Of a stretch of DNA of 64,000 bases, positions 16,937-24,860 are shown one piece after another. The position numbers and the translations under genes were made by a program. Source of the stretch: RFPW01 sp040401595 (GTDB lineage: Bacteria > Pseudomonadota > Gammaproteobacteria > Burkholderiales > Burkholderiaceae_E). The stretch spans positions 18,797 to 82,796 of the forward strand of contig JBBAOE010000018.1 of assembly GCA_040401595.1 (NCBI GenBank), written 5' to 3'. Every line of letters starts with the position of its first letter. Positions within the stretch are counted from its first letter, which is position 1. Below the pieces are notes generated by a model, which was not told the origin of the DNA, ran no database searches, and saw nothing but the letters and a program-made list of their open reading frames with translations.

Positions 16937-16949
16937 GGCATCGGCGAGA

Positions 16950-17732
16950 ATGAAGATCGCGCTTGGTATTGCCTACGATGGCTCGCCCTATCAGGGCTGG
17001 CAAACCCAGCCGGGCGGGGGGGCCATTCAGGACCACCTGCAGACTGCACTGGCTGCCGTGTCAGGTCACCCGGTGGCAACCATCTGCGCAGGTCGCACCG
17101 ACGCGGGCGTCCATGCGACCGCTCAAGTGGTCCATTTTGAAACAACGGCGGAACGCCCGTTGACGGCATGGGTGCGGGGGACCAATGCCCACTTGCCGAA
17201 AGAGATTGCGGTGCAGTGGGCTCGGGTGGTGGAGCCGCACTTCCACGCCCGGTACTCGGCGCGCGCGCGCAGTTATCGGTATCTGATCCTGCGCTCCCCG
17301 GTCCGCCAGCCGCTCTGGCGATCGCAGGCCGCATGGGTCTATCAACCCCTTGATCTGGAACTCATGCGGGCCGCGGCGACTCGTCTGGTTGGTCAGCATG
17401 ATTTTTCTGCGTTTCGGGCTGCAGCCTGCCAGGCCGCGACCCCAGTGCGCCAGGTGTACGATCTGACGATTGCCGAGCGCGACGCCTTTCTTGCGATCTC
17501 AATCCGTGCCAACGCGTTTTTGCATCATATGGTCCGCAATCTGGTGGGCGCCCTGGTTGAGGTGGGACTCGGTAACCGCGCGCCGACCTGGATTGACGAT
17601 CTGCTCAAGCTGCGGGATCGGCGCCTCTCGGCCCGCACGTTTCCGGCGTGCGGCCTGACTCTGGTGGGCGTTGACTACGCGTCCGAGTACGATTTGCCGC
17701 GTCCGGGTGCGACCGCGCCTGGGCCCTGGTAG
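16950..17732 (+). CDS. truA: tRNA pseudouridine(38-40) synthase
   Basis: Forms pseudouridine at positions 38-40 of the tRNA anticodon arm. The catalytic aspartate is in CAGRTDAGVHA. MKIALGIAYDGSPYQGWQ at the start and HHMVRNLVGALVEVG near residue 195 are typical. ARSYRYLILR and HDFSAFRA are further conserved segments. Length of 260 aa is normal. Only 13 bases separate it from the fimV-like gene, and trpF follows, as in the conserved beta/gammaproteobacterial order. Confidence 0.95.
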   Translation: MKIALGIAYDGSPYQGWQTQPGGGAIQDHLQTALAAVSGHPVATICAGRTDAGVHATAQVVHFETTAERPLTAWVRGTNAHLPKEIAVQWARVVEPHFHARYSARARSYRYLILRSPVRQPLWRSQAAWVYQPLDLELMRAAATRLVGQHDFSAFRAAACQAATPVRQVYDLTIAERDAFLAISIRANAFLHHMVRNLVGALVEVGLGNRAPTWIDDLLKLRDRRLSARTFPACGLTLVGVDYASEYDLPRPGATAPGPW

Positions 17733-17761
17733 CGACGGCTGCGCCGATGGGGGGGTGTTGA

Positions 17762-18556
17762 GTGCGCACGCACGTTAAGTTTTGTGGTCTTGTCGACCCG
17801 GCAGATCTTGAAATCGCTGTTGATCTGGGGGTTGATGCCGTCGGGTTTGTCTTGTGGCCCCGCAGTTCGCGGGCCGTGACCCCAGCGCAGGCCATCGCAT
17901 TGCGGCGCCGATTACCGAGCTGGGTGCTCGCCGTTGGCTTGGTGGTGAATGCGCGCCCGCCCGAACTTGCTGCTGTCGTTCGCGAGATCGGGCTCGATGT
18001 GGTGCAGTTTCACGGTGACGAGAGCCCCGAGGACTGCAGGCTGGCGTCCATCCCCTGGTGGCGGGCAGTCCGCATGCGCTCGGCAGACGATTTGGCCCAG
18101 GCGGTCGCGCAATATCCCGATGCCGAGGCGCTGGTGCTCGATGCGTTCTCAGACGGCTATGGGGGTAGCGGTCATTCGTTCGACTGGAACTGGGTGAGCC
18201 CGCNNNNNNNNNNNNNNNNNNNNNNNNNNNNNNNNNNNNNNNNNNNNNNNNNNNNNNNNNNNNNNNNNNNNNNNNNNNNNNNNNNNNNNNNNNNNNNNNN
18301 NNNGAGCCCGCCAGGCCCGCAGAGCGCCGCCCGTATGGACGAACTGCCGCAGGCGCAGGTTCCGGCTGGACCGGTTCGGATCTTGTCGGGTGGCCTGCAT
18401 CCCGGCAACGTTCGCGAGGCGATTGGCCGGGTTCGGCCCAGCTGGGTGGACGTCTCCAGTGGCATTCAGGTTGAGGGCGAGCCCCGCCGAAAATCGCGTT
18501 TGCGGATGGAGGACTTTTTGTCCGAGGTCCAGGCGGCCGATTGCGCGGTACCCTAG
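17762..18556 (+). CDS. trpF: Phosphoribosylanthranilate isomerase (interrupted by assembly gap)
   Basis: Isomerises N-(5-phosphoribosyl)anthranilate in tryptophan synthesis. The barrel begins VKFCGLVDPADLE with the catalytic cysteine. DAVGFVLWPRSSR, VQFHGDESPEDC and VLDAFSDGYGGSGHSFDWNW follow. After 100 N come ILSGGLHPGNVREAI and WVDVSSGIQVEG, so both phosphate-binding halves are present. It starts at GTG. The bases GAGCCCGC end the left side and begin the right side of the gap. Merging them keeps the frame and gives about 228 aa, a normal TrpF size, so the gap is probably artificial. As written, the protein would carry 33 unknown residues. Confidence 0.93.
   Translation: MRTHVKFCGLVDPADLEIAVDLGVDAVGFVLWPRSSRAVTPAQAIALRRRLPSWVLAVGLVVNARPPELAAVVREIGLDVVQFHGDESPEDCRLASIPWWRAVRMRSADDLAQAVAQYPDAEALVLDAFSDGYGGSGHSFDWNWVSPXXXXXXXXXXXXXXXXXXXXXXXXXXXXXXXXXXSPPGPQSAARMDELPQAQVPAGPVRILSGGLHPGNVREAIGRVRPSWVDVSSGIQVEGEPRRKSRLRMEDFLSEVQAADCAVP
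18204..18303. other. Assembly gap (100 N) inside trpF
   Basis: Placeholder of 100 N. The eight bases before it and the eight after it are identical, which suggests two contigs that overlap and were not merged. Confidence 0.98.
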
Positions 18557-18599
18557 GGGCTGGGGCAGGTTGCTGCCATCCTGAATTGATGTGTGAACC

Positions 18600-19799
18600 A
18601 TGAAACCTTATGACCTTCCCGACGCACTCGGGCACTTTGGCCCCTACGGCGGCAGCTTCGTCTCCGAGACGCTGACCCACGCGCTCGAGGAGCTGCGTGC
18701 GGCTTATGCTCACTACCAGAATGACCCTGCGTTCATTGCGGAGTTCCAGGACGAGTTGGCGCATTTTGTTGGCCGTCCAAGCCCTCTCTACCACGCCAAG
18801 CGATGGTCCGAGCAACTCGGTGGCGCGCAGATTCTGTTCAAGCGCGAGGATCTCAACCATACGGGTGCGCACAAGATCAACAATACGATCGGGCAGGCCA
18901 TGTTGGCCCGACGAATGGGCAAACCGCGGGTGATTGCCGAGACTGGTGCTGGCCAGCATGGCGTGGCCACGGCAACCATTGCGGCCCGCTACGGGATGCG
19001 TTGTGTGGTCTACATGGGCTCGACCGACGTCGCCCGCCAGGCGGCAAACGTTTATCGGATGAAGCTGCTGGGCGCTGAGGTTGTTCCAGTCGAGAGTGGC
19101 AGCAAGACGCTTAAGGATGCGCTCAACGAAGCGATGCGCGACTGGGTGACGAATGTCGACGATACGTTCTACATCATTGGCACTGTCGCTGGCCCGCACC
19201 CTTATCCCATGATGGTGCGGGATTTCCAGTCGGTGATCGGTCGCGAGTGTCTCACCCAGATGCCCGAGCGCTTCGGGCGCCAGCCCGATGTGGTGCTCGC
19301 CTGCGTTGGCGGCGGATCCAATGCGATTGGGATCATGCACCCGTATATCGATTTGCCGGGGGTTCGCCTGATTGGTGTTGAAGCGGCGGGCGAGGGGATC
19401 GAAACCGGACGGCATTCGGCTTCGCTTTCAGCCGGCTCGCCGGGTGTACTCCATGGCAACCGGACCTACCTGTTGCAGGACGAGGACGGGCAGATCATCG
19501 ACACCCACAGTGTGTCGGCCGGCCTCGATTACCCGGGCGTTGGCCCAGAACACGCGTGGCTCAAGGACAGCGGACGCGCCGAGTATGTCGCGGTCACCGA
19601 TGCGGACGCGCTCAAGGCCTTCCACGAGTGCTGTCGGCTGGAGGGCATCATTCCTGCCCTGGAGACGGCGCATGCAATCGCCTATGCGACCCAACTGGCG
19701 CCGACGATGCCGCGCGATTCGCTGATCCTGGTCAATCTCTCGGGCCGTGGCGACAAGGATATGCATACCGTGGCGTCGGTGTCGGGGATGACCGTATGA
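18600..19799 (+). CDS. trpB: Tryptophan synthase beta chain
   Basis: PLP-dependent beta subunit joining indole and serine to make tryptophan. The Schiff-base lysine is in NHTGAHKINNT. AETGAGQHGVATAT and the phosphate loop CVGGGSNAIG follow. The start YGPYGGSFVSETL-like region (HFGPYGGSFVSET) is typical. Length of 399 aa is standard. Its stop overlaps the trpA start in an ATGA arrangement, which couples the two subunits. No dam-like gene lies between trpB and trpA, unlike some Burkholderia. Confidence 0.97.
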   Translation: MKPYDLPDALGHFGPYGGSFVSETLTHALEELRAAYAHYQNDPAFIAEFQDELAHFVGRPSPLYHAKRWSEQLGGAQILFKREDLNHTGAHKINNTIGQAMLARRMGKPRVIAETGAGQHGVATATIAARYGMRCVVYMGSTDVARQAANVYRMKLLGAEVVPVESGSKTLKDALNEAMRDWVTNVDDTFYIIGTVAGPHPYPMMVRDFQSVIGRECLTQMPERFGRQPDVVLACVGGGSNAIGIMHPYIDLPGVRLIGVEAAGEGIETGRHSASLSAGSPGVLHGNRTYLLQDEDGQIIDTHSVSAGLDYPGVGPEHAWLKDSGRAEYVAVTDADALKAFHECCRLEGIIPALETAHAIAYATQLAPTMPRDSLILVNLSGRGDKDMHTVASVSGMTV

Positions 19800-20623
19800 C
19801 GCTGGCAGAGGGCACGCGGTCGGCTCATCGGATCGCCGATCGTTTTCAGCAATTACGCGCTGCCGGCAGGCGAGCCCTGATCCCCTATGTCGTTGCCGGT
19901 CACCCGACCCATGACGCGACCGTGGGCATGATGCAGGCGATGGTTCAGGCGGGCGCTGACATCATTGAACTCGGCGTACCGTTTTCGGATCCGATGGCCG
20001 ATGGACCCGTCATTCAGCGAGCCACCGAAGCGGCATTGGCCAATGGGACGCGATTGCGCGATGTACTGGCGGCTGTGGCCACGTTTCGTCAGACCGATAC
20101 CCAAACCCCGGTGGTGTTGATGGGCTATCTCAATCCGATCGAACGGATGGGAACCCAGCGCTTTGCGCAGGCAGCGCAGGCGGCCGGGGTCGATGGCGTC
20201 CTGGTGGTGGATTTGCCCCCGGAAGAGGCCGATGAACTGGTCCCGGTATGGCGAGCGCATGGGATTGATCCGATCTTTCTGCTTGCGCCGACGTCGACGC
20301 CTTCGCGTATTGCAGCGGTGGCCAAGGCGGCCTCTGGCTATGTGTATTACGTGTCGCTCAATGGCGTCACCGGTGCTGCTCTGATTGACCTGGATGCGGT
20401 TCTGGCCCGGGTAGCGAGTATTCAGGCGGTGACCGGCTTGCCGGTCGGTGTCGGCTTTGGTATTCGAGACGCAGCGACTGCGAAATCGATTGCGGGGCGC
20501 GCGGACGCGATCGTGATCGGTTCTCGATTGATTCAGATCATTGAGGATGGGCCGGTTGCGGATGCGCCGGTTCGGGTAGCGGAATTCCTGAGGTCGATTC
20601 GCCACGCAATCGATGCGCATTGA
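19796..20623 (+). CDS. trpA: Tryptophan synthase alpha chain
   Basis: Alpha subunit cleaving indole-3-glycerol phosphate to indole, which is channelled to TrpB. Catalytic acids lie in ELGVPFSDPMADGPVIQ. Phosphate-binding segments are GVTGA and GFGIRDAATAK. RRALIPYVVAGHP marks the N-terminal strand. Length of 275 aa is normal. The ATG overlaps the trpB stop by four bases. accD follows after ten bases, so trpFBA-accD-folC probably share transcription. Confidence 0.97.
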   Translation: MTLAEGTRSAHRIADRFQQLRAAGRRALIPYVVAGHPTHDATVGMMQAMVQAGADIIELGVPFSDPMADGPVIQRATEAALANGTRLRDVLAAVATFRQTDTQTPVVLMGYLNPIERMGTQRFAQAAQAAGVDGVLVVDLPPEEADELVPVWRAHGIDPIFLLAPTSTPSRIAAVAKAASGYVYYVSLNGVTGAALIDLDAVLARVASIQAVTGLPVGVGFGIRDAATAKSIAGRADAIVIGSRLIQIIEDGPVADAPVRVAEFLRSIRHAIDAH

Positions 20624-20633
20624 GGAGTAAGCG

Positions 20634-21509
20634 ATGAGTTGGATCGAAAAGCTGTTGCCACCCCGGATCAACCGTGCACCGGTCGACGGGCATCGGCGTG
20701 CAATGCCGGAGGGGCTCTGGCTCAAGTGTCCCTCTTGCGATGCGGTGCTCTACCGGGCTGACCTCGAAGCCAGTCAGTCCGTTTGCCCGAAATGCAGTCA
20801 CCATTTGCGGATCTCAGCACGAACCCGCCTCGACCTGCTGCTCGATGCCGAAGGGCGCTTTGAGATCGGCCAGGAAGTGGTTCCCGTCGATGCTTTGAAA
20901 TTTCGCGATAGTCGTAAATATCCGGATCGTCTCGAGGAGGCGATGGAAGAGACGGGTGAGACTGATGCCCTGGTTGTGATGGGGGGGGCTATCCACTCGA
21001 TCCCACTCGTCGCTGCGGCATTTGAGTTTGCATTCATGGGCGGCTCGATGGGTTCGGTGGTCGGTGAGCGCTTCGTGCGCGGTGTCCATGCCGCGATCGA
21101 ACAGAAGACGTCCTTTGTCTCGATCTCAGCCAGTGGTGGCGCGCGGATGCAGGAAGGACTGTTGTCGCTCATGCAGATGAGCAAGACGACGGCCGCACTC
21201 GCGCAGCTGGCCGAAGCGAAATTGCCCTACATCTCGATCCTCACCGATCCGACCATGGGTGGCGTATCAGCCAGTTTTTGCTTCTTAGGGGACGTCGTGC
21301 TCGCGGAGCCCAAGGCCCTGATTGGATTTGCCGGCCCACGCGTGATCGAACAGACGGTGCGCGAGAAACTGCCCGAAGGCTTTCAACGCGCTGAGTTCCT
21401 GATGGAAAAAGGGGCAATCGACGGGATCGTGGATCGGCGTCAGATGCGCGAGGAAATTGCGCGCTTGCTCGCGCTTCTGATGCGCCAGCCCAGCGACGCC
21501 GTTGTCTGA
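20634..21509 (+). CDS. accD: Acetyl-CoA carboxylase carboxyltransferase beta subunit
   Basis: Beta subunit of the carboxyltransferase half of acetyl-CoA carboxylase, which makes malonyl-CoA for fatty acids. The N-terminal zinc ribbon is visible as CPSC and CPKC, 16 residues apart. The crotonase-fold core carries SASGGARMQEGLLSLMQM and DPTMGGVSASF. The C-terminus ends GPRVIEQTVREKLPEGFQ and a helical tail. Length of 291 aa is standard. Start MSWIEKLLPP is the typical one. Its end overlaps the folC start. Confidence 0.97.
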   Translation: MSWIEKLLPPRINRAPVDGHRRAMPEGLWLKCPSCDAVLYRADLEASQSVCPKCSHHLRISARTRLDLLLDAEGRFEIGQEVVPVDALKFRDSRKYPDRLEEAMEETGETDALVVMGGAIHSIPLVAAAFEFAFMGGSMGSVVGERFVRGVHAAIEQKTSFVSISASGGARMQEGLLSLMQMSKTTAALAQLAEAKLPYISILTDPTMGGVSASFCFLGDVVLAEPKALIGFAGPRVIEQTVREKLPEGFQRAEFLMEKGAIDGIVDRRQMREEIARLLALLMRQPSDAVV

Positions 21510-22938
21510 ACTGCCCCCGCTGCAGCCGACACCAGAGCCGTCAACCGAGCAGACGCTGCAGCCTGGAATCGGTTTGACTCCCGCCGCTCCTGACCGACCA
21601 GCCGAGGCCGCCAAAGAGGCTTCGGTCAGCACGTCGGCATTCGAGGCCTGGTTGCAGCGCCTTGAAACGCTCGACCCGAGCAGAATCCGATTGGGCCTGG
21701 AGCGGGTCGCAGCCGTCGCCGGTACGCTCGGACTCGGTCGCCCGGCTCCTACCGTGATCACGGTGGCGGGGACCAATGGCAAGGGTTCGACCTGCGCTAT
21801 GCTGGAGGCGATCCTGCGCGCGGGGGGATTCCGCACGGGGCTCTATACCAGTCCGCATTTGTTGCGATTCGAGGAGCGTGCCCGCATCGAAGGCGTCTCT
21901 GTGTCGCCAGCGGCACTCGTTGAACAGTTCGAGGCGGTCGAACAGGCAAGGTGCGCGACCCGGGATGCGACGTCGGAATCTGGCGAGCCGGGTGAGACGG
22001 TTGAGCTGACCTACTTTGAATTCACCACCCTGGCTATTTTGCGTCTCTTCGAGCAGGCCAAACTCGACGTGGCGATTCTCGAAGTCGGTCTGGGAGGGCG
22101 CCTAGACGCTGTCAACTGGGTCGATGCGGATTGTTCGATCGTGACCTGCATCGATATTGATCACGCGGCACTGCTAGGGTCTGACCGGGAGTCCATTGGT
22201 CGTGAAAAAGCCGCCGTGTTTCGGAGCGGACGACCTGCAATCGTTGCGGACCCGGTGCCACCCGTGTCCGTGATCGCCTATGCGCATCAGATCGGCGCGG
22301 ATCTCTGGCAGTTCGGTCAGGACTTCAATTACGCAGGGGACCGCCAGCAGTGGGGCTACGGGGGACGCGTGCTGCGTCGCAACAGCCTGGCGTATCCGGC
22401 CCTGCGCGGGGCCAATCAGCTGATCAATGCGTCGGCTGCGCTGGCCGCGCTCGAGGCCTTGCGCGATCGCCTGCCCATTCCGGCGCAGGCGATCCGGGAG
22501 GGCCTGGCCTGCGTTGAACTTCCAGGTCGGTTTCAGGTGCTGCCGGGTCGTCCGACCGTGGTGCTCGACGTTGGCCACAATCCCCACGCGGCAGCGCATC
22601 TTGCAGTCAACCTCGATCAGATGGGCTACCACCCCTTTACCTGGGCCGTGATCGGCATGCTGCGCGACAAGGATGTGGATGGGGTGATCCAGGCGTTGGC
22701 GAGTCGGGTGGATCACTGGATCCCGGTCGATTTGCCCGGCCCACGAGGCGCCAGCGCCGAGTGGTTGGCCGAACGATTGCGTGCGATGGGCGTGACCGTA
22801 GGGGCGCAGTCCAGTATTGCGCCGCATGCAAGTCCGCGTGAGGGTCTTGCGGCGGCGCGGCAGCGGGCAGGCCCGGATGATAGAATTCTGGTCTTCGGAT
22901 CCTTTCTGACAGTTGCAGATGTCCTTGGTCACCGGTAG
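21502..22938 (+). CDS. folC: Dihydrofolate synthase / folylpolyglutamate synthase
   Basis: Mur-ligase-fold enzyme adding glutamate to dihydropteroate and folates. The ATP loop is VAGTNGKGSTCAMLEA. SPHLLRFEERARI, EVGLGGRLDAVN and DIDHAALLG are the usual dihydrofolate synthase segments. VLDVGHNPHAA is in the C-terminal domain. At 478 aa it is somewhat long because of a proline/alanine-rich N-terminal extension of about 45 residues before the conserved core. The TTG start overlapping accD is the earliest possible; a later start inside the extension cannot be excluded. Confidence 0.93.
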   Translation: MSELPPLQPTPEPSTEQTLQPGIGLTPAAPDRPAEAAKEASVSTSAFEAWLQRLETLDPSRIRLGLERVAAVAGTLGLGRPAPTVITVAGTNGKGSTCAMLEAILRAGGFRTGLYTSPHLLRFEERARIEGVSVSPAALVEQFEAVEQARCATRDATSESGEPGETVELTYFEFTTLAILRLFEQAKLDVAILEVGLGGRLDAVNWVDADCSIVTCIDIDHAALLGSDRESIGREKAAVFRSGRPAIVADPVPPVSVIAYAHQIGADLWQFGQDFNYAGDRQQWGYGGRVLRRNSLAYPALRGANQLINASAALAALEALRDRLPIPAQAIREGLACVELPGRFQVLPGRPTVVLDVGHNPHAAAHLAVNLDQMGYHPFTWAVIGMLRDKDVDGVIQALASRVDHWIPVDLPGPRGASAEWLAERLRAMGVTVGAQSSIAPHASPREGLAAARQRAGPDDRILVFGSFLTVADVLGHR

Positions 22939-22994
22939 GCACCGAGCGGTCGTCGATTGTTTTTCGTCGCTATTCCAGGCCCTGAGCCCGAGTC

Positions 22995-24242
22995 ATGTCC
23001 GAACGTAAGACCCCTGCCGGAGAGGCCGTTGACCTTGGATTGCTCCAAAAGAAGCGCGCCCGTCGCCGTTTGATTGGTGCGGTGACGCTTTCTGCGTCCG
23101 CCGCCCTGATTCTTTCGTTCGCGCTCGATCAGGAACCCCGTCCGCTGCGTGACGATCTTGTGTTGAAGATGCCTGCGCGTGAAACGGGTGATGCCAGACC
23201 ATCCCCGGGTGCCATGGAGCGCGAGACAGCCCTGACGCCACCACCCGACGATGGGCCCGAGTCTGCGGGTGCTGCGCGTCCGGCTCAAAACCCAAAAAAT
23301 CTTGCCCTTGCCCAGGGGCCGGCGATCTCCGCAGCCAAGCCGGCCGCAACCGACAGTGCGCCGGTGGCACCCCCGACAGCGGTTGCGCCAGCGGGTGCGG
23401 GCACGGGTGCCGGTACTGGAGCGATCGTCGATTCCAGCGTCAACCCGCCGCAAGTCATTGTGCCGGCCGGCGCCACCTTGCCCCCCGTCTTCGCGCCGTT
23501 TCCGGATGCGCCACCGCCACCGCCACCGCCTCCTGCGGATGGTCGCAGTGTTGCGCGTTCCGAGCCCCGGGCTGAGCCCAAATCGGAGCCCAAATCGGAG
23601 CCCAAATCGGAGCCCAAATCGGAGCCCAGAGCGGAGCCCAAGGCCGAACCGAAGGCGGTGGCCAAGCCGGAGCGCAAAGTGGATGCGAAGGCCGACCTCA
23701 AATCCGACAACAAGTCAGACCGCAAGCCCGAGCTCAAGGCTGGATCGAAACCGGACGCCAAATCCGATCCCAGGGCCGAACCGGGCAAGGCCGCAAAGCC
23801 AGTCGTCAAGACCGAACCCAAGCGCGATGTTGCAGGTGCTGCAGGTTCTTCGGGTGCTTCGAGTGCTTCGAGTGCTTCGTCCGCCGATTCGGATGCAGAT
23901 GATCCGATTGCGCGTATCGCGAAGTCGCGAGCGGCTCAGGAAGCCGGCGCCCTGCGCCCTGCCGCAGGCAGCACCTCGGCGATCGGGGCGGAATCGAAGG
24001 CGGCGAAATCGGGGTCCTACCGGCTTCAGGTGGGCGCTTACAGTTCCGCGGCGGCAGCCGAATCCGCAGTCGCAAGGCTCAAAGCGGCCGGGTTTTCGCC
24101 CTCGAGCGAAACCATCCGTGGTGCGGCAGGGACTGAATTGATTCGTGTGCGGACCGGCCGTTATGCCGATCGTGAGGCCGCACAACGGGCCCATGATGTT
24201 TTGCGGGCGCGGGGCGTCGATACGACGGTGATCGCACCTTGA
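22995..24242 (+). CDS. SPOR-domain cell-division-associated protein (DedD-like)
   Basis: Bitopic membrane protein with a C-terminal SPOR domain (about residues 335-415, GSYRLQVGAYSSAAAAESAVARLKAAG). Such domains bind denuded septal peptidoglycan. A short cytoplasmic segment is followed by one membrane span near residues 27-47. The long periplasmic linker is low complexity: a run of eight prolines, repeated Glu-Pro-Lys-Ser units and an Ala/Ser tract. It lies between folC and cvpA exactly as dedD-like genes do. The 415 aa length is large for DedD because of the expanded linker. It might be called ftsN-like by domain content, but position favours DedD. Confidence 0.85.
   Translation: MSERKTPAGEAVDLGLLQKKRARRRLIGAVTLSASAALILSFALDQEPRPLRDDLVLKMPARETGDARPSPGAMERETALTPPPDDGPESAGAARPAQNPKNLALAQGPAISAAKPAATDSAPVAPPTAVAPAGAGTGAGTGAIVDSSVNPPQVIVPAGATLPPVFAPFPDAPPPPPPPPADGRSVARSEPRAEPKSEPKSEPKSEPKSEPRAEPKAEPKAVAKPERKVDAKADLKSDNKSDRKPELKAGSKPDAKSDPRAEPGKAAKPVVKTEPKRDVAGAAGSSGASSASSASSADSDADDPIARIAKSRAAQEAGALRPAAGSTSAIGAESKAAKSGSYRLQVGAYSSAAAAESAVARLKAAGFSPSSETIRGAAGTELIRVRTGRYADREAAQRAHDVLRARGVDTTVIAP
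23574..23642 (+). repeat. 12-base tandem repeat in the SPOR-protein linker
   Basis: GAGCCCAAATCG occurs four times perfectly and then degenerates. In-frame units encode Glu-Pro-Lys-Ser in the periplasmic linker. Confidence 0.92.
23854..23880 (+). repeat. 9-base tandem repeat in the SPOR-protein linker
   Basis: GTGCTTCGA occurs three times (last base differs in the final unit), encoding a Ser/Ala tract in frame. Confidence 0.88.
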
Positions 24243-24244
24243 TC

Positions 24245-24282
24245 CAGGTTGCGGTTTATTTGTCACCCATGTACGCAACCTG
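24245..24282. other. Inverted repeat between SPOR gene and cvpA
   Basis: CAGGTTGCG and its exact complement CGCAACCTG are separated by 20 bases in the 52-base spacer. They could form a nine-pair hairpin in the mRNA. No T-run follows, so it is not a standard terminator. A role in mRNA processing or attenuation is possible but unproven. Confidence 0.5.
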
Positions 24283-24294
24283 TTACGGCGGCCG

Positions 24295-24840
24295 ATGATT
24301 GACCTGAGTCAGTTCACGGCCTGGGATTGGCTGATCGTACTGATTGCGATGACTTCCGTCATCTTTGGCCTCTGGCGTGGGCTGGTGCGAACCGCGGCCG
24401 GCTTGCTGGCCTGGGTGGGCGCTTTTGTTCTGGCGCCGTTCGGTGCCACGGTGCTTGCCCCGGTACTCGGCGGCGTGCCATCCTGGGTCCTGTTGGCGCT
24501 GGCGTTCTTGTTGGGTTTTGTTTTGATCCAGCTGGCGGGCGCCCTGCTGGCCCGGCTGGTTCAGGGCGTCGGGTTGGGCGGTATTGACCGGGTACTGGGT
24601 GCGCTGCTGGGTCTGGCACGCGCGCTGGCGATTGCTGCCCTGCTGGCGACAGCGGGCGTCGCGTTTGGTCTGGATCGTTCGCCTTCCTGGCAGGAAGCAC
24701 GCTGCCGACCCCTGCTCGAAGAGTTGATTGATCTTGTGTACGGACGGCTCGGCGATCGACTGCCGCGTCGTACGCCCGAGCCGCGACCCGTTTCCAATTC
24801 GACGGACCCTGATCGTGACGGCATGATGACGATCCGTTGA
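24295..24840 (+). CDS. cvpA: CvpA family membrane protein
   Basis: Inner-membrane protein of the CvpA family (colicin V production, envelope integrity). Four hydrophobic spans lie at about residues 12-28, 35-58, 62-84 and 100-122. The family hallmark at the first span is WDWLIVLIAMTSVIFGLWRG. GLGGIDRVLGALLGLARA follows the third span. The polar C-terminal tail is unconserved. Length of 181 aa is normal. It directly precedes purF, the classical cvpA-purF arrangement. Confidence 0.93.
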   Translation: MIDLSQFTAWDWLIVLIAMTSVIFGLWRGLVRTAAGLLAWVGAFVLAPFGATVLAPVLGGVPSWVLLALAFLLGFVLIQLAGALLARLVQGVGLGGIDRVLGALLGLARALAIAALLATAGVAFGLDRSPSWQEARCRPLLEELIDLVYGRLGDRLPRRTPEPRPVSNSTDPDRDGMMTIR

Positions 24841-24860
24841 TCCTTCAGGACTGATTCCCC

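Noticed and set aside
17775..19415. Leftward reading frame running through trpF, the gap and trpB
   Set aside because: It depends on reading through N and is antisense to two well-supported genes.
23285..23821. Leftward Gly/Ser/Asp/Leu-rich reading frame
   Set aside because: Antisense translation of the SPOR linker repeats; no start signal and purely repetitive.
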